The notes under the pieces are model-generated. The model saw only the letters and a list, made by a program, of their open reading frames with translations. It was not told the origin of the DNA and did no database searches. Positions 16,602 to 25,981 of a DNA stretch of 64,000 nucleotides are shown one piece after another. A program made the translations under genes and the position numbers. How positions within the stretch are numbered: position 1 is the stretch's first letter; every line of letters begins with the position of its first letter. Source of the stretch: Pseudomonadota bacterium (GTDB taxonomy: Bacteria > Pseudomonadota > Alphaproteobacteria > Sphingomonadales > Sphingomonadaceae); contig JAIUPN010000002.1 in assembly GCA_020160755.1 (NCBI GenBank), positions 1-64,000 on the forward strand. The letters are read 5' to 3'.

Positions 16602-17071
16602 TGTGACCGTCCGGTCGCCGGCACGTTCCCAACCCGTCGATCCCGCGAGCCGCTCCCTGGGTCGCCGGTCCCGGTTCCTCTCCGGCACGGACGACAGATG
16701 GGACATTATGCGACTGGTCCCGGCCCTCGGCGAGGCGGGCTTTTGCCCTGGCCCCTGCTGCGCGACGGCGATCGCCTCCCGGTCCTAATCGATTGGCCGG
16801 AAACGGGAAAGGCGCGGGCCCCGGAAAATTGGCCCCAGATCTGCATCTATATTCCGGTCGCCGGACGGTGCCGCGGGGCGCCGGAAAGAGAGCGAGAGGA
16901 AGGCACGGGTCCTGGTGAGCGGATCGAAGGAGGCGGGAGTGGCCCTGCCTCCGGTCCGCCGCGGAGACCTTGCATGACATATCATCCCTTCTTCCTGCCC
17001 CGGGCGCTCGCGCGGCCCGGCGTCCGCCCGGCCGGCATGTACGCCCCAACCCTGGCGGGCAGGGCGGCGAC
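16602..17071. other. Intergenic with 26-bp repeat copy 2
   Basis: This 470-bp stretch between the divergent luxR and DUF2958 genes holds copy 2 of the repeated motif (16827-16852). Frames here have no ribosome sites or recognisable domains. It marks the junction between cargo (left) and backbone (right). Confidence 0.45.
16827..16852 (+). repeat. 26-bp repeated motif, copy 2
   Basis: The sequence begins AATTGGCCCCAGATCTG, then CATCTATAT. It aligns without gaps to copy 3 (35640-35665) and to copy 1 read on the other strand. It is about 245 bp before the DUF2958 start and 225 bp upstream of luxR. The CAGATCTG core is itself a palindrome, so a dimeric DNA-binding protein is a plausible ligand. 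Confidence 0.6.
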
Positions 17072-17494
17072 ATGAAACTCCTGACCCCCGATCTCGCGGC
17101 GCACCTGCGCGCCAACGACGCGGCCCGTCGTGCAGCCGTCGCGCGCGGCGGGCGCGAGCCCGATCCGGCGCCCGTCGTGCGCTTCTTCAACCCGGTGGGA
17201 TCGGCGACCTGGCTCGCGACCGAGATGGACGAGGACGGCATATTGTTCGGCCTTGCCGACCTTGGCTTCGGATGCCCCGAGCTCGGCAGCTTCGCGCTGG
17301 CCGAACTCGAAGCGGTCCGGCTGCCGTTCGGCCTTGGTATCGAGCGTGATCTCGGCTTCACGCCGCATCATCCGCTCTCGGTCTATGCCGCGGCGGCTCG
17401 CAGCGCGGGCTCGATCCTGCTCGGCGAGCGGCGTTTGCGCGAAGCGGCAGCGCGGATGAGCGGGCGTGGCTGCCGGATTTCCGGGTGCGGATAG
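17072..17494 (+). CDS. DUF2958 family protein
   Basis: The protein has 140 residues. The start MKLLTPDLAAHLRAN and the centre (PVVRFFNPVGSATWLATEMDEDGILFGLADLG) with GCPELGSFALAEL match DUF2958, a small family of unknown function on plasmids and integrative elements, often next to ParB-like genes as here. It probably belongs to the backbone transcript that continues into the ParB-like gene. No catalytic residues are evident. Confidence 0.8.
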   Translation: MKLLTPDLAAHLRANDAARRAAVARGGREPDPAPVVRFFNPVGSATWLATEMDEDGILFGLADLGFGCPELGSFALAELEAVRLPFGLGIERDLGFTPHHPLSVYAAAARSAGSILLGERRLREAAARMSGRGCRISGCG

Positions 17495-17595
17495 GTCCGC
17501 CTGCGGCGGCCCCAAAGGGAGAGGAGGGCCGGGTTTTCGTGACGGGCTTGAAAGCCGGGAGAGTGTCTCGCGGCGGCCCGTCATGGAGAATGGCC

Positions 17596-19704
17596 ATGGC
17601 CAGAACTGCCGCCAAAATCACCCTCAGCCCGTCGCGCGACATCCCGCTCGACCGGCTGGTCCTGTCGCAGTCCAATGTCCGGCGTGTGAAGGCCGGCGTG
17701 TCGATCGACGCGCTGGCCGACGACATCGACCGGCGCGGGCTGCTCCAGAGCCTCAACGTCCGGCCGCTGCTGGGTGCCGACGGCCAGGAAACCGGCCGGT
17801 ATGAGATACCGGCCGGCGGGCGCCGCCACCGCGCGCTGGAACTGTTGGTGAAGCGCAAAAGGCTCGCGAAGGATGCGCCGATCCCCTGCGTCGTGCGCGC
17901 TGCCGACAATGATATCCTCGCCGAGGAGGACAGTCTCGCCGAAAACAGCTTTCGCGAGCAGCTTCATCCGCTCGACGAGTTTCGTGCGATGCTGGCGATG
18001 GTCGAGAAGGACACCGGCATCGAGGAAATCGCCGCGCACTTCCACACCACGCCGGCCGCGGTGCGCCAGCGGCTCAAGCTCGCGGGTGTCTCGCCGAAGC
18101 TTCACACCCTCTACGCCGACGATGCGATGACGCTCGACCAGCTGATGGCGTTCACCGTGTCGGACGACCATGCGCGCCAGGAAGAGCTGTGGGACCAGCT
18201 CGAACACAGCTTCAACAAATCGGCGGCCTATATTCGGCAGAAGCTGACCGAGAACAGCGTGCGCGCCGCCGACAAACGGACATGCTTCGTCGGTCTGGGC
18301 GCCTATGTCGAAGCCGGTGGCGGCGTCGTGCGCGACCTGTTCGAAGCCGACGGCGGCGGCTGGCTCACCGATCCGGCGCTTCTCGATCGGCTGGTCGACG
18401 AGAAGCTGAAGGCGGAAGGCGAGCGCGTCCTTGCCGAGGGCTGGAAATGGGTGACGACCTCGATCGACCTGCCGTGGGACGCCACGCGCGGCCTCCGCGA
18501 AATCGACCGCGAGGTGACCCCGATGAGCGAGGACGAGCTGGCGCGCGTCGCCACGCTCGAGGCCGAAGCCGAGGAACTCGAGGGTGAATGGGCCGATGCC
18601 CCGGAGGTTCCGGCCGAGGTCCACGCGCGTCTCGATGCAGTCGAGACCGAGCTCGGTACGCTCGCGGACCGGCCGGAGCTGTTCGACCCGGCCGAAATGG
18701 CGATCGCCGGTGCCTTCGTCTCGATCGATCGCGATGGTTCGGTGCGGGTCGAGCGTGGATTCGTGAAGCCCGAGGACGAGCCGAAGGCGGAAGCGTCCGA
18801 AGACGAAGCGCATTCGGCCGCGGACGGCGATGCCCGGTCCGCCGGCCCGGACGCGGGCGGCGAAGCCGCGGTGTCGGCGGACGCCGGGGAGGACGAGGAG
18901 GTGGAGACACTCCGGCCCCTTCCCGATCGGCTCGTGTCGGATCTGACGGCGTGGCGCACGCTCGCGCTTCAGGACGCCTTCGCGCAGGATCCGGCGACCG
19001 CCTTCGCTTCGGTTCTCCATGCCCTGGTGCTCGGCTGCTTCTATTCGAGCAGCAGGGAAAGCTGCGTTCAGGTGTCGCCGAACCGCGTCTATTTCACCAA
19101 CGCGCCGACCAATTTGCGCGATTGCGGCCCGGCGCAGGCGATCGACGCGCGCGCGGCCGAATGGAAGGAGCGGCTCCCGCAGTCGGACAAGGAGGTGTGG
19201 GACTATCTGCTGACGCTCGATGGCGAGGAGCAGACGAAGCTGTTCGCGCATTGTGCGTCGCTCTGCGTCAACGCGCAGGCCGAGATCGTGCCCAAATATG
19301 ACAATGGCCGCATCTCGGCGCATGGCGTCGAGCGCCGGATCGCGCACAGCCATGTGCTGGCGCAGGCGGTGGGACTCGATGTGCTCGGCGCGGGCTGGCG
19401 TCCGACGGCCGACGGCTATTTCCGCAGCGTGACCAAGCCGCGGATCATCGCCGACGTCGCCGAAGCGCGGGGCGATAATTTTGCCCGGATGATCGACCAT
19501 CTCAAAAAGGCCGATATGGCACGCGAGGCCGAGCGGCTGCTCGAAGACAGCGACTGGCTCCCGGCGCCGCTGCGTAATCCTGACCTTGAGCCCGCTCCGG
19601 TTCCGGATGCGGCGAATGATGACGCCGGGGGCGCACTTCCGCCGGGTCTCGCCGACGCGCTCAATGACGATGTCGCGGGCGGCGATGTCGTCGCGGCCGA
19701 ATAG
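17596..19704 (+). CDS. ParB/RepB/Spo0J-like protein of mobile element
   Basis: The protein has 702 residues, much longer than chromosomal ParB. Residues about 15-115 form the ParB nuclease-like/CTPase domain (IPLDRLVLSQSNVR, YEIPAGGRRHRALE, LAENSFREQLHPLDEFRAM). A KorB-like helix-turn-helix follows (IEEIAAHFHTTPAAVRQRLK). An acidic linker rich in Glu, Ala and Asp at about 390-470 leads to a second folded region of unknown role (to about residue 660). Such long ParB-like proteins lie on integrative elements and are not paired with parA here. The ATG at 17596 (alternative 17590) follows GGAGA. The 741-codon frame on the other strand is a shadow. Confidence 0.85.
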   Translation: MARTAAKITLSPSRDIPLDRLVLSQSNVRRVKAGVSIDALADDIDRRGLLQSLNVRPLLGADGQETGRYEIPAGGRRHRALELLVKRKRLAKDAPIPCVVRAADNDILAEEDSLAENSFREQLHPLDEFRAMLAMVEKDTGIEEIAAHFHTTPAAVRQRLKLAGVSPKLHTLYADDAMTLDQLMAFTVSDDHARQEELWDQLEHSFNKSAAYIRQKLTENSVRAADKRTCFVGLGAYVEAGGGVVRDLFEADGGGWLTDPALLDRLVDEKLKAEGERVLAEGWKWVTTSIDLPWDATRGLREIDREVTPMSEDELARVATLEAEAEELEGEWADAPEVPAEVHARLDAVETELGTLADRPELFDPAEMAIAGAFVSIDRDGSVRVERGFVKPEDEPKAEASEDEAHSAADGDARSAGPDAGGEAAVSADAGEDEEVETLRPLPDRLVSDLTAWRTLALQDAFAQDPATAFASVLHALVLGCFYSSSRESCVQVSPNRVYFTNAPTNLRDCGPAQAIDARAAEWKERLPQSDKEVWDYLLTLDGEEQTKLFAHCASLCVNAQAEIVPKYDNGRISAHGVERRIAHSHVLAQAVGLDVLGAGWRPTADGYFRSVTKPRIIADVAEARGDNFARMIDHLKKADMAREAERLLEDSDWLPAPLRNPDLEPAPVPDAANDDAGGALPPGLADALNDDVAGGDVVAAE

Positions 19705-19743
19705 CCGCCGCGGGCCAGGACGGCCCATCCCGATCCCAAATTT

Positions 19744-19774
19744 GAAAGCCCGACCGCGTGCCGGGCTTTCCTTC
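19744..19774 (+). terminator. Terminator-like hairpin after ParB gene
   Basis: GAAAGCCCG and CGGGCTTTC form a 9-bp stem around a 9-base loop, followed by CTTCTT. It sits 40 bp after the ParB-like stop and closely resembles the hairpin at 20871, which closes the next gene pair. Confidence 0.6.
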
Positions 19775-19789
19775 TTCTGGAGAATTGAA

Positions 19790-19861
19790 ATGTCCAATCT
19801 TGCCAATCAACTGTCACCGGTGACGATGCCGGGCGCAGACCATGGAGGGCGTCATGGCTGA
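19790..19861 (+). CDS. Possible 23-residue leader peptide
   Basis: An ATG with TGGAGAA eight bases upstream opens a frame of 23 residues (MSNLANQLSPVTMPGADHGG...) that runs over the start of the next gene. The position and ribosome site suggest translational coupling into the gene at 19854, or the leftover 5' end of a deleted gene. No family is recognised, and chance is possible. Confidence 0.3.
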   Translation: MSNLANQLSPVTMPGADHGGRHG

Positions 19862-20345
19862 CCGTGTTCCAGTTTCGATTACGATCGGCGGCTATGCCGA
19901 CCAATCGACCTTCGCCGAGCTTGCGGGCCTGATCGCCATGGAGGGCCTGTCGACCGAATGGGATGGTCCGTCCTTCGAGCCCGGCCATCGCACCGTCGGC
20001 GAGGCGGTGTCGCTCTATGCCCATGAGGTTGCCTGGGGCCGGGTCGAAGCCCTCGAAAGCTTCTGTGCCGAGAAGGGGCTGCCTTTTGTTCGCTGGTCGG
20101 GGAGCTATCCCGGCGAATGGAGCGCCGAACGGATCGTCTTTCGCGGTGCCGGCTCGATCGATTCCTACATGGTCGACGAATCCGACCGCGTCATGATCGA
20201 CCACTATCTGGTGAACGAGCGCGGGAGCATCGAGGCGGTCCTCGCCTATTTCGACGCGGCGGCCTTTATCGTGCCGCCGCTGGTGGTCGAGGGCGATCCC
20301 CCACCGGTGGATGCGGCTGCTGTGGAGGAGGCGCGTCATGGCTGA
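19854..20345 (+). CDS. Conserved-type hypothetical protein of backbone
   Basis: The protein has 163 residues; the start ATG 19854 follows GGAGGG. It is acidic and aromatic-rich (ITIGGYADQSTFAELAGLI, WSGSYPGEWSAERIVFRG). No transmembrane segment or known catalytic motif is seen. It overlaps the next gene by 8 bp, so the pair is co-translated. The context between a ParB-like protein and a strawberry-notch helicase is typical of element backbones, but the function is unknown. Confidence 0.7.
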   Translation: MADRVPVSITIGGYADQSTFAELAGLIAMEGLSTEWDGPSFEPGHRTVGEAVSLYAHEVAWGRVEALESFCAEKGLPFVRWSGSYPGEWSAERIVFRGAGSIDSYMVDESDRVMIDHYLVNERGSIEAVLAYFDAAAFIVPPLVVEGDPPPVDAAAVEEARHG

Positions 20346-20844
20346 CTATTTCTCCCAGACGGTCATCCAGCCCGATGTCCCGGTCGCGGCGATGACTGTG
20401 CTCGAGCGCAGGATCCTTGGCGAAATCTTCGAGCATGAGGATATGGGCGACGACGTCTATTTCTTCGCGAGCGCGGGTCCGAACGACTTTCTGTTCCTGT
20501 CGGTCGATGAGGCGAGGGCGCTGCTTGCGGAAAGCGAGGGTGTTCAAAGCTGCGCAGCCGAATTGGTCGAAAAGGAACTCGGCGAATGCGAAGCGGAGGC
20601 GACCGAACTTGAGATCGACATGTCGATGTTCGGCTATGAGACCATCCTCCAGGACATCGTCCGGCGATCGGAGACACTCGATCATTTGCAGGTGATGATG
20701 GCCTGGACCTGTTCGAAGATGCGCCCCGACGGCTTCGGCGGCATGGCCATCTTCATCACCGCCGACGACATCGACACGATGTCGACGACGGGCTTCCTCG
20801 AGGAGGCGCTTGGCCGGCTTCAGAGCGACCGTCCTACGGGATGA
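20338..20844 (+). CDS. Hypothetical backbone protein
   Basis: The protein has 168 residues, is strongly acidic and shows no recognisable domain. It is coupled to the upstream gene by an 8-bp overlap and followed by a clear terminator-type hairpin, so the two form a small transcription unit. The acidic composition recalls DNA-mimic or partner-binding proteins, but that is only an impression. Confidence 0.7.
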   Translation: MADYFSQTVIQPDVPVAAMTVLERRILGEIFEHEDMGDDVYFFASAGPNDFLFLSVDEARALLAESEGVQSCAAELVEKELGECEAEATELEIDMSMFGYETILQDIVRRSETLDHLQVMMAWTCSKMRPDGFGGMAIFITADDIDTMSTTGFLEEALGRLQSDRPTG

Positions 20845-20870
20845 TCGATCCAGTGCTGACAAACCGACGG

Positions 20871-20905
20871 AAAAGCCCGGCTCTGTGCCGGGCTTTTCCT
20901 TTTTG
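20871..20905 (+). terminator. Rho-independent terminator
   Basis: An 11-bp perfect stem AAAAGCCCGGC / GCCGGGCTTTT with a 5-base loop is followed by CCTTTTT. It is 26 bp after the stop at 20844. Confidence 0.85.
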
Positions 20906-20988
20906 GGGAGGTAGGTCCTTGTTTGGGAGGCAGGCGTGTCCGCCTCCCTTTTTCCCACCTCTTCGACCCGTTCAAAGGAGGCAAGCCC

Positions 20989-21633
20989 ATGCCCGAGATT
21001 GTCGAAACGACCATATATGGTCTCGAAGAGCTTTCCGAGCCGGCAAAGGACCGGGCCCGTGCATGGTATCGCGAGGGCGGCTTCGATTATGATTGGTACG
21101 ATACGGTTTTCGACGATTTCGAGCGCATCTGCGACCTTGTCGGCGTCGAACTGGCGACGCAGCGGGTCCGGCTGTTCGGCGGCGGCACGCGCGCGCGAAG
21201 CTGCATCTGGTTTTCGGGCTTTGCGAGCCAGGGCGACGGTGCCTGCTTCGAGGGTGTCTATCGTTACGCCAAGGCTGCGCTGAAGAATATCCGCAGCTTT
21301 GCGCCGAAAGACGCCGAGCTTCATCGCATCGCGGGCGCGTTGCAGGCGGTCCAGCGCCGCAACTTCTATCGGCTATCGTCGGTCGTCGTGCACCGCGGCC
21401 GATATCATCACGAATATAGCATGGCGATCACCGTCGAGCGTGATGACCCGAGGATGCGGGAGATGACTGCGGATGCCGAGGATGAGATTGGCGAAGCGCT
21501 GCGCGATCTGGCGCGCTGGCTCTACCGGCAGCTCGAGCGCGAGTTCGATTATCTGAACTCCGATGAAGCCGTCGACGCGGCGATCCTGGCCAATGGCTAT
21601 GGCTTCACCGAAGCCGGGGAACGCTTTGGCTGA
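20989..21633 (+). CDS. Hypothetical protein, antitoxin-like annotation in relatives
   Basis: The protein has 214 residues; ATG 20989 follows a strong AAAGGAGG. It starts MPEIVETTIYGLEELSEPAK and has an aromatic-rich first half (WYREGGFDYDWYDTVFDDFE) and a helical C-terminus (ALRDLARWLYRQLEREFDYL). Proteins like this on mobile elements are sometimes labelled antitoxin of a stability system, but I see no domain proving it. It stands alone between a terminator and the helicase gene. Confidence 0.65.
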   Translation: MPEIVETTIYGLEELSEPAKDRARAWYREGGFDYDWYDTVFDDFERICDLVGVELATQRVRLFGGGTRARSCIWFSGFASQGDGACFEGVYRYAKAALKNIRSFAPKDAELHRIAGALQAVQRRNFYRLSSVVVHRGRYHHEYSMAITVERDDPRMREMTADAEDEIGEALRDLARWLYRQLEREFDYLNSDEAVDAAILANGYGFTEAGERFG

Positions 21634-21725
21634 GAGGGAGAGACGGGCCGGAAGGGGATAGCCCCAGGGTTCAGGAGAGAGCGCCTGGCGGCTGCCCTTC
21701 AACGCCTCTCCAGGATATTCCCGCC

Positions 21726-24404
21726 ATGCGAACCATTTTGCCCGACGCCGCAGCCGGCGCCGCCCCCATTTCCTCATCTCTTTCCTCACCTGCAGCCACC
21801 CCGGCGGCGCGGCTCTTCGATGCGGCCCAGCGCCTGCTTCCGCTGCTTGAGGACGGAACGCCCTTCGACACCGGGCAGATCCGGATCGCGATGACGTCGG
21901 CCTACGGCCAGAAGGATGCCGAGGGCGCATGGGACTGGAAGATGGCCTATGACGCGTGCGAGGCGGCGCAGGTCCTGCTGCTGCGCCGCTATGGGCGCGC
22001 GCTGGCCGCGCGCAGCCGCTCGCCGCAGCGCCAGCTCGCGATGTGGCAGCGCATCGCGGCGCGTGTCCCGACCCAGACGCGGCGCTCCGAGGAAGGACAG
22101 TCCTTCCAGCAATTCTCGACCCCGCTGCCGCTCGCCTTTGTCGCCGCCTTCGCTGCCGCGATCCGGCCCGGCGATTGCGTGCTCGAGCCCTCGGCGGGGA
22201 CGGGCATGCTCGCCGTGCATGCGGGTCTTGCGGGCGCGACGCTCGCGCTCAACGAATTCGCCGAACTGCGCGCGGGCCTGCTCGAGCTGCTTTTCGCGCC
22301 GACACCCGTCAGCCGTCACGATGCCGCGGCGATCGACGACCGGCTCGATCCGGCGGTTGTGCCCGATGTCGTTTTGATCAATCCGCCATTCTCCTCGCTC
22401 GTGAATGTCGACCGCAAGATGAAGGGCGCGGCGCTTCGCCATATCGCCTCGGCGCTGGCGCGTCTGAAAGACGGCGGCCGTCTCGTCGCGATCCTCGGCG
22501 CCGGCTGCTCACCCGAGGCGCCGGCATGGCGCGACGCCTTCATCCGCTTGCAGGAAAGCGGCACGCTTCGTTTCTCGGCGGCGATCACCGGCAAGGTCTT
22601 TGCGCGGCATGGCACGACGATCCCTACCCGCCTCATCGTGATCGACAAGATTCCCGCGGGCGATCCCGCGCAGCTTCTACAAAGCCGCGGTGAAGCGCCC
22701 GACCTTTCCACATTGCTCAAATGGGTCGAGGAGGATCTGCCGCCGCGCCCGGCACCGCCCGCTTTGCTCGCCGCAACGACGACGGTCGGGCCGGCCCGTA
22801 CGGTCGCGAACATTGATCGCGCATGGGCCCCGGCTTCGGCAAAGGCTGCGCTGCCCGCCGATCCCGGCGTCGAGCTTGGCTATGAAATATTGGACTGGAT
22901 GCCGCCCGAGGGCCAACTCGGCGACACCATCTACGAGCCCTATGCGCTCCAGTCGCTCCTCATTCCCGGCGCGAGGCCGCATCCCACCGCGCTGGTCCAG
23001 TCGGCCTCGATGGCATCGGTCGCGCCTCCCAAGCCTGTCTATCGACCGCATCTGCCGGCGCGGCTGGTCAGCGAAGGCATGCTGTCCGACGCGCAGCTCG
23101 AATCGATCATCTATGCGGGTGAGGCCCATGCCGGGCATCTCTCGGGCGCGTGGACGGTCGATGCCACCTGGGACGTCGTCGGCGCCGCATCCGATGACGC
23201 GGAAGGCGCGGTGCAGTTCCGGCGCGGCTGGTTCCTCGGCGACGGCACCGGCGCCGGCAAGGGCCGCCAGGTCGCGGGCATCATTCTCGACAATTGGTTG
23301 AAAGGGCGCCGCCGCGCGCTCTGGATCTCGAAGTCGGACAAGCTGCTCGAAGACGCCCAGCGCGACTGGTCGGCGTTGCAGCAGGAGAAACTGCTCGTCA
23401 CCCCGCTGTCGCGCTTCCGCCAGGGGGCGCCGGTGAAGCTCGGCGAGGCCATTCTTTTCACCACCTATGCGACATTGCGTTCGCAGGGGCGCGAGGGGAA
23501 GGCGAGCCGGATCGAGCAGATCGTCGAATGGCTCGGCCGCGACTTCGATGGCGTCATCATCTTCGACGAGGCCCATGCGATGGCCAACGCCGCGGGCGGC
23601 AAGGGTGAGCGCGGCGATCAGAAGCCATCGCAGCAGGGGCGGGCCGGGCTTCGCCTCCAACATGCGCTTCCCGAGGCACGCATCGTCTATGTCTCGGCGA
23701 CGGGGGCCACCACCGTGCAGAATCTCGCTTATGCCCAGCGCTTGGGTCTCTGGGGCGGCAGCGATTTCCCGTTCGTGTCACGGGCGGATTTCGTCGCGGC
23801 GATCGAGGACGGCGGGGTTGCGGCGATGGAAGTGCTCGCGCGCGACTTGAAGGCGCTCGGCCTCTACGCGTCGCGGTCGCTCTCCTTCGACGGCGTCGAA
23901 TATGAACTGCTCGAACATGCGCTGACGGGCGAGCAACGGCGCATCTACGACAGCTATGCCGCCGCCTTCCAGGTCATCCACAACAATCTCGATGCCGCGA
24001 TGGAGGCGGCGGGGGTGACGAGCGCCGAACATGGCACGCTCAACGCGCAGGCCAAGTCGGCGGCGCGATCGGCGTTCGAGAGCACCAAGCAGCGCTTTTT
24101 CAACCATCTCATCACCGCGATGCAGACGCCGAGCGCGATCGCGAGCATCGCGCGCGATCTCGAGGCGGGCCATGCGGCGGTCGTCCAGATTGTCTCGACC
24201 GGCGAGGCCTTGCAGGAGCGGCGGCTCGCCGAGATCCCGGCGGACGAGTGGAACGATGTGTCGGTCGACATCACGCCGCGCGAATTCCTGTTATCCGGAG
24301 ATCTGGATAACACATATTCTTTGCAGTCGAGATTTATGTCGAGCGGTTCGCGCGCAGGCGTGGCTTTGCGTGATGAACACATCGTTTCTACTCCAGATAA
24401 TTAA
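21726..24404 (+). CDS. Strawberry-notch-like methylase/helicase, N-terminal half (interrupted)
   Basis: The frame has 892 residues, of which about 855 are native. Residues about 110-280 form a Rossmann methyltransferase (VLEPSAGTGMLAVHAG; catalytic-type VLINPPFSS). Residues about 460-700 are the first helicase lobe, with Walker A GDGTGAGKGRQVAGI, the DEAH box IIFDEAHAMANA and motif III YVSATGATT. The native frame breaks after VDITPREF, where the RIT element begins; the last ~39 residues are element sequence and end in a stop at 24404. The C-terminal helicase lobe is the separate frame at 28883. Such proteins are frequent on plasmids and integrative elements, with suspected roles in DNA protection. 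Whether the two halves still assemble is unknown. Confidence 0.88.
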   Translation: MRTILPDAAAGAAPISSSLSSPAATPAARLFDAAQRLLPLLEDGTPFDTGQIRIAMTSAYGQKDAEGAWDWKMAYDACEAAQVLLLRRYGRALAARSRSPQRQLAMWQRIAARVPTQTRRSEEGQSFQQFSTPLPLAFVAAFAAAIRPGDCVLEPSAGTGMLAVHAGLAGATLALNEFAELRAGLLELLFAPTPVSRHDAAAIDDRLDPAVVPDVVLINPPFSSLVNVDRKMKGAALRHIASALARLKDGGRLVAILGAGCSPEAPAWRDAFIRLQESGTLRFSAAITGKVFARHGTTIPTRLIVIDKIPAGDPAQLLQSRGEAPDLSTLLKWVEEDLPPRPAPPALLAATTTVGPARTVANIDRAWAPASAKAALPADPGVELGYEILDWMPPEGQLGDTIYEPYALQSLLIPGARPHPTALVQSASMASVAPPKPVYRPHLPARLVSEGMLSDAQLESIIYAGEAHAGHLSGAWTVDATWDVVGAASDDAEGAVQFRRGWFLGDGTGAGKGRQVAGIILDNWLKGRRRALWISKSDKLLEDAQRDWSALQQEKLLVTPLSRFRQGAPVKLGEAILFTTYATLRSQGREGKASRIEQIVEWLGRDFDGVIIFDEAHAMANAAGGKGERGDQKPSQQGRAGLRLQHALPEARIVYVSATGATTVQNLAYAQRLGLWGGSDFPFVSRADFVAAIEDGGVAAMEVLARDLKALGLYASRSLSFDGVEYELLEHALTGEQRRIYDSYAAAFQVIHNNLDAAMEAAGVTSAEHGTLNAQAKSAARSAFESTKQRFFNHLITAMQTPSAIASIARDLEAGHAAVVQIVSTGEALQERRLAEIPADEWNDVSVDITPREFLLSGDLDNTYSLQSRFMSSGSRAGVALRDEHIVSTPDN

Positions 24405-24436
24405 GGTGACCCCAGCCCCAACAAGCTGGAGGAACT
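24386..24436 (+). repeat. RIT terminal inverted repeat, left inner arm (51 bp)
   Basis: It starts TTCTACTCCAGATAATTAAG and ends GCTGGAGGAACT, and is the exact reverse complement of 28829-28879. The GGAGGAACT at its inner end also serves as ribosome site for the first recombinase, whose ATG follows at once. The outer arm 24311-24385 matches 28880-28954 with roughly ten mismatches. Confidence 0.95.
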
Positions 24437-25981
24437 ATGACGTTGCCAAAGACGGTCGTTTCATACGGACGGCCCAAGCCCTGGACGGGGGACGCTCCCA
24501 CCTCAGATGCTCTATCCACCGCCTTCCACTCTTCTCTTCTGGGGAGTGCGGCGGGATCAGCAGCGCTTTACAAAGCGGCCGCTCGCCATTTCCTGTTCTG
24601 GATCGAGCAGCAGGGCATCGCGGTGAGGACGGTCGATGACGCTGTCGTCCGACGTTTCGAGAAGCATCGCTGTCGCTGTCAGGGTTTTTCCCGTCACAAG
24701 CCCAACCGGCCGACCTTCACCAGCAAGGTCCGCCGCTTCGTTCGCTTCCTGGAGGATCAGGGCATCGTCGCCGTGCCCGATGATATCGATCATCTGGACA
24801 CGTTGTTGGCGGATTTCGCGACATTCCTCGTGCAGGAGCATTACAGCGCTGCGAGCATCAAGAGTTATCGATCGGAGGCGGCGCACTTTGCCGCCTGGGT
24901 CCGGGTCATCCGCCTGCGCTGGGAAGATGTCAGAGACGAAGATGTTGCCCAGTATGCTGGCCACGATTGTCGATGCCCGGTTTACCGTAAGCGCGGGACG
25001 CTGGTCGGTCACCATGGGCCGCTTCGCCGCAGCAAAGGAGCCCGGCGCTTTCTTCGGTTTCTTCGCGATCGGAACATTCTCTCGCAACTCGATTACCGGG
25101 ATCACCAGGATGATAATCTGGCCGCCTACAAGACATGGCTGAAGGCCCATTGCGGCAGCTCTGCCGAGACGATCCGGCGCTACTGCGGAGAGGTGAAGCA
25201 CTGGCTTTCGGAACTGACCAAGTCCGCGGAACTGGACGCGGGCATCATCAGGCGGATAGTCAGCCATCGCATTGCTGAGGCGCCGGGTTCCGCCTCCACC
25301 ATTGCAGGCATCATGCGGAGCTACGTGCGTTTCCTCATTTCGCGTGGCGAGTGCGAGCCGGCGCTCCAGCATGCCTTTCCGCCCATCAGGCGTTATCGGC
25401 TCGGCACCCTGCCGCGCTACATGGATGATGCGACGGTCGAGAAGATCATCGCGTCCTGCCAGACCGATACCGCAGTGGAGATCCGCGATAAGGCCATCAT
25501 CCTGCTGCTGGCCAGGCTCGGATTGCGGGCTGGCGATATTTGCCAGTTGCGCTTGACCGATATCGACTGGAACGACGGATATCTTCGGGTGAGCGGGAAG
25601 AGCAGACGGCCCGACCGCCTGCCGTTGCCACAGGATGCCGGGGACGCCATCCTCGACTATATCGAGCTAGCTCGTCCGCCGGTCGACGAGGAGCGGTTGT
25701 TCGTTCGAGTGCAACCTCCTTTCCGACCGTTCAGTTCGTCGGCCGAGATCGCAGGCATCGTAGCGCGTGTATTTGACCGAGGCGCCATCGAGGGCGTGCC
25801 GACGGGCGCCCACGCCTTCCGGCATTCGCTGGCAACACGGATGCTGCGCGCCGGCGCCGGCCTTGAGTCGGTCGGCACGATCCTGCGCCACCGTTCCCCG
25901 GCGACCACCGCTATCTACGCCAAGGTCGATGTCCCGATGCTGCTCAAGGTCGCCCAGGATTGGCCGGGAGACGCGGCATGA
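24437..25981 (+). CDS. RIT tyrosine recombinase A
   Basis: The protein has 514 residues, the longest of the trio as usual for RIT. An extended N-terminus contains a Cys/His-rich stretch (RFEKHRCRCQGFSRHK) and is followed by an SAM-like core-binding domain. The C-terminal catalytic domain shows Arg I in LARLGLRAGDICQL, HAFRHS (His-x-x-Arg), the second His in LRHRSPATT and the nucleophile in TAIYAKVD. Its stop overlaps the next start (ATGATGA). It should act with B and C to move the element. Confidence 0.93.
   Translation: MTLPKTVVSYGRPKPWTGDAPTSDALSTAFHSSLLGSAAGSAALYKAAARHFLFWIEQQGIAVRTVDDAVVRRFEKHRCRCQGFSRHKPNRPTFTSKVRRFVRFLEDQGIVAVPDDIDHLDTLLADFATFLVQEHYSAASIKSYRSEAAHFAAWVRVIRLRWEDVRDEDVAQYAGHDCRCPVYRKRGTLVGHHGPLRRSKGARRFLRFLRDRNILSQLDYRDHQDDNLAAYKTWLKAHCGSSAETIRRYCGEVKHWLSELTKSAELDAGIIRRIVSHRIAEAPGSASTIAGIMRSYVRFLISRGECEPALQHAFPPIRRYRLGTLPRYMDDATVEKIIASCQTDTAVEIRDKAIILLLARLGLRAGDICQLRLTDIDWNDGYLRVSGKSRRPDRLPLPQDAGDAILDYIELARPPVDEERLFVRVQPPFRPFSSSAEIAGIVARVFDRGAIEGVPTGAHAFRHSLATRMLRAGAGLESVGTILRHRSPATTAIYAKVDVPMLLKVAQDWPGDAA

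Noticed and set aside
17581..19806. 741-codon open frame on the - strand
   Set aside because: Antisense of the ParB-like gene. The + strand frame has clear domains and codon use; the - strand translation is Arg/Gly/His-rich with no family.
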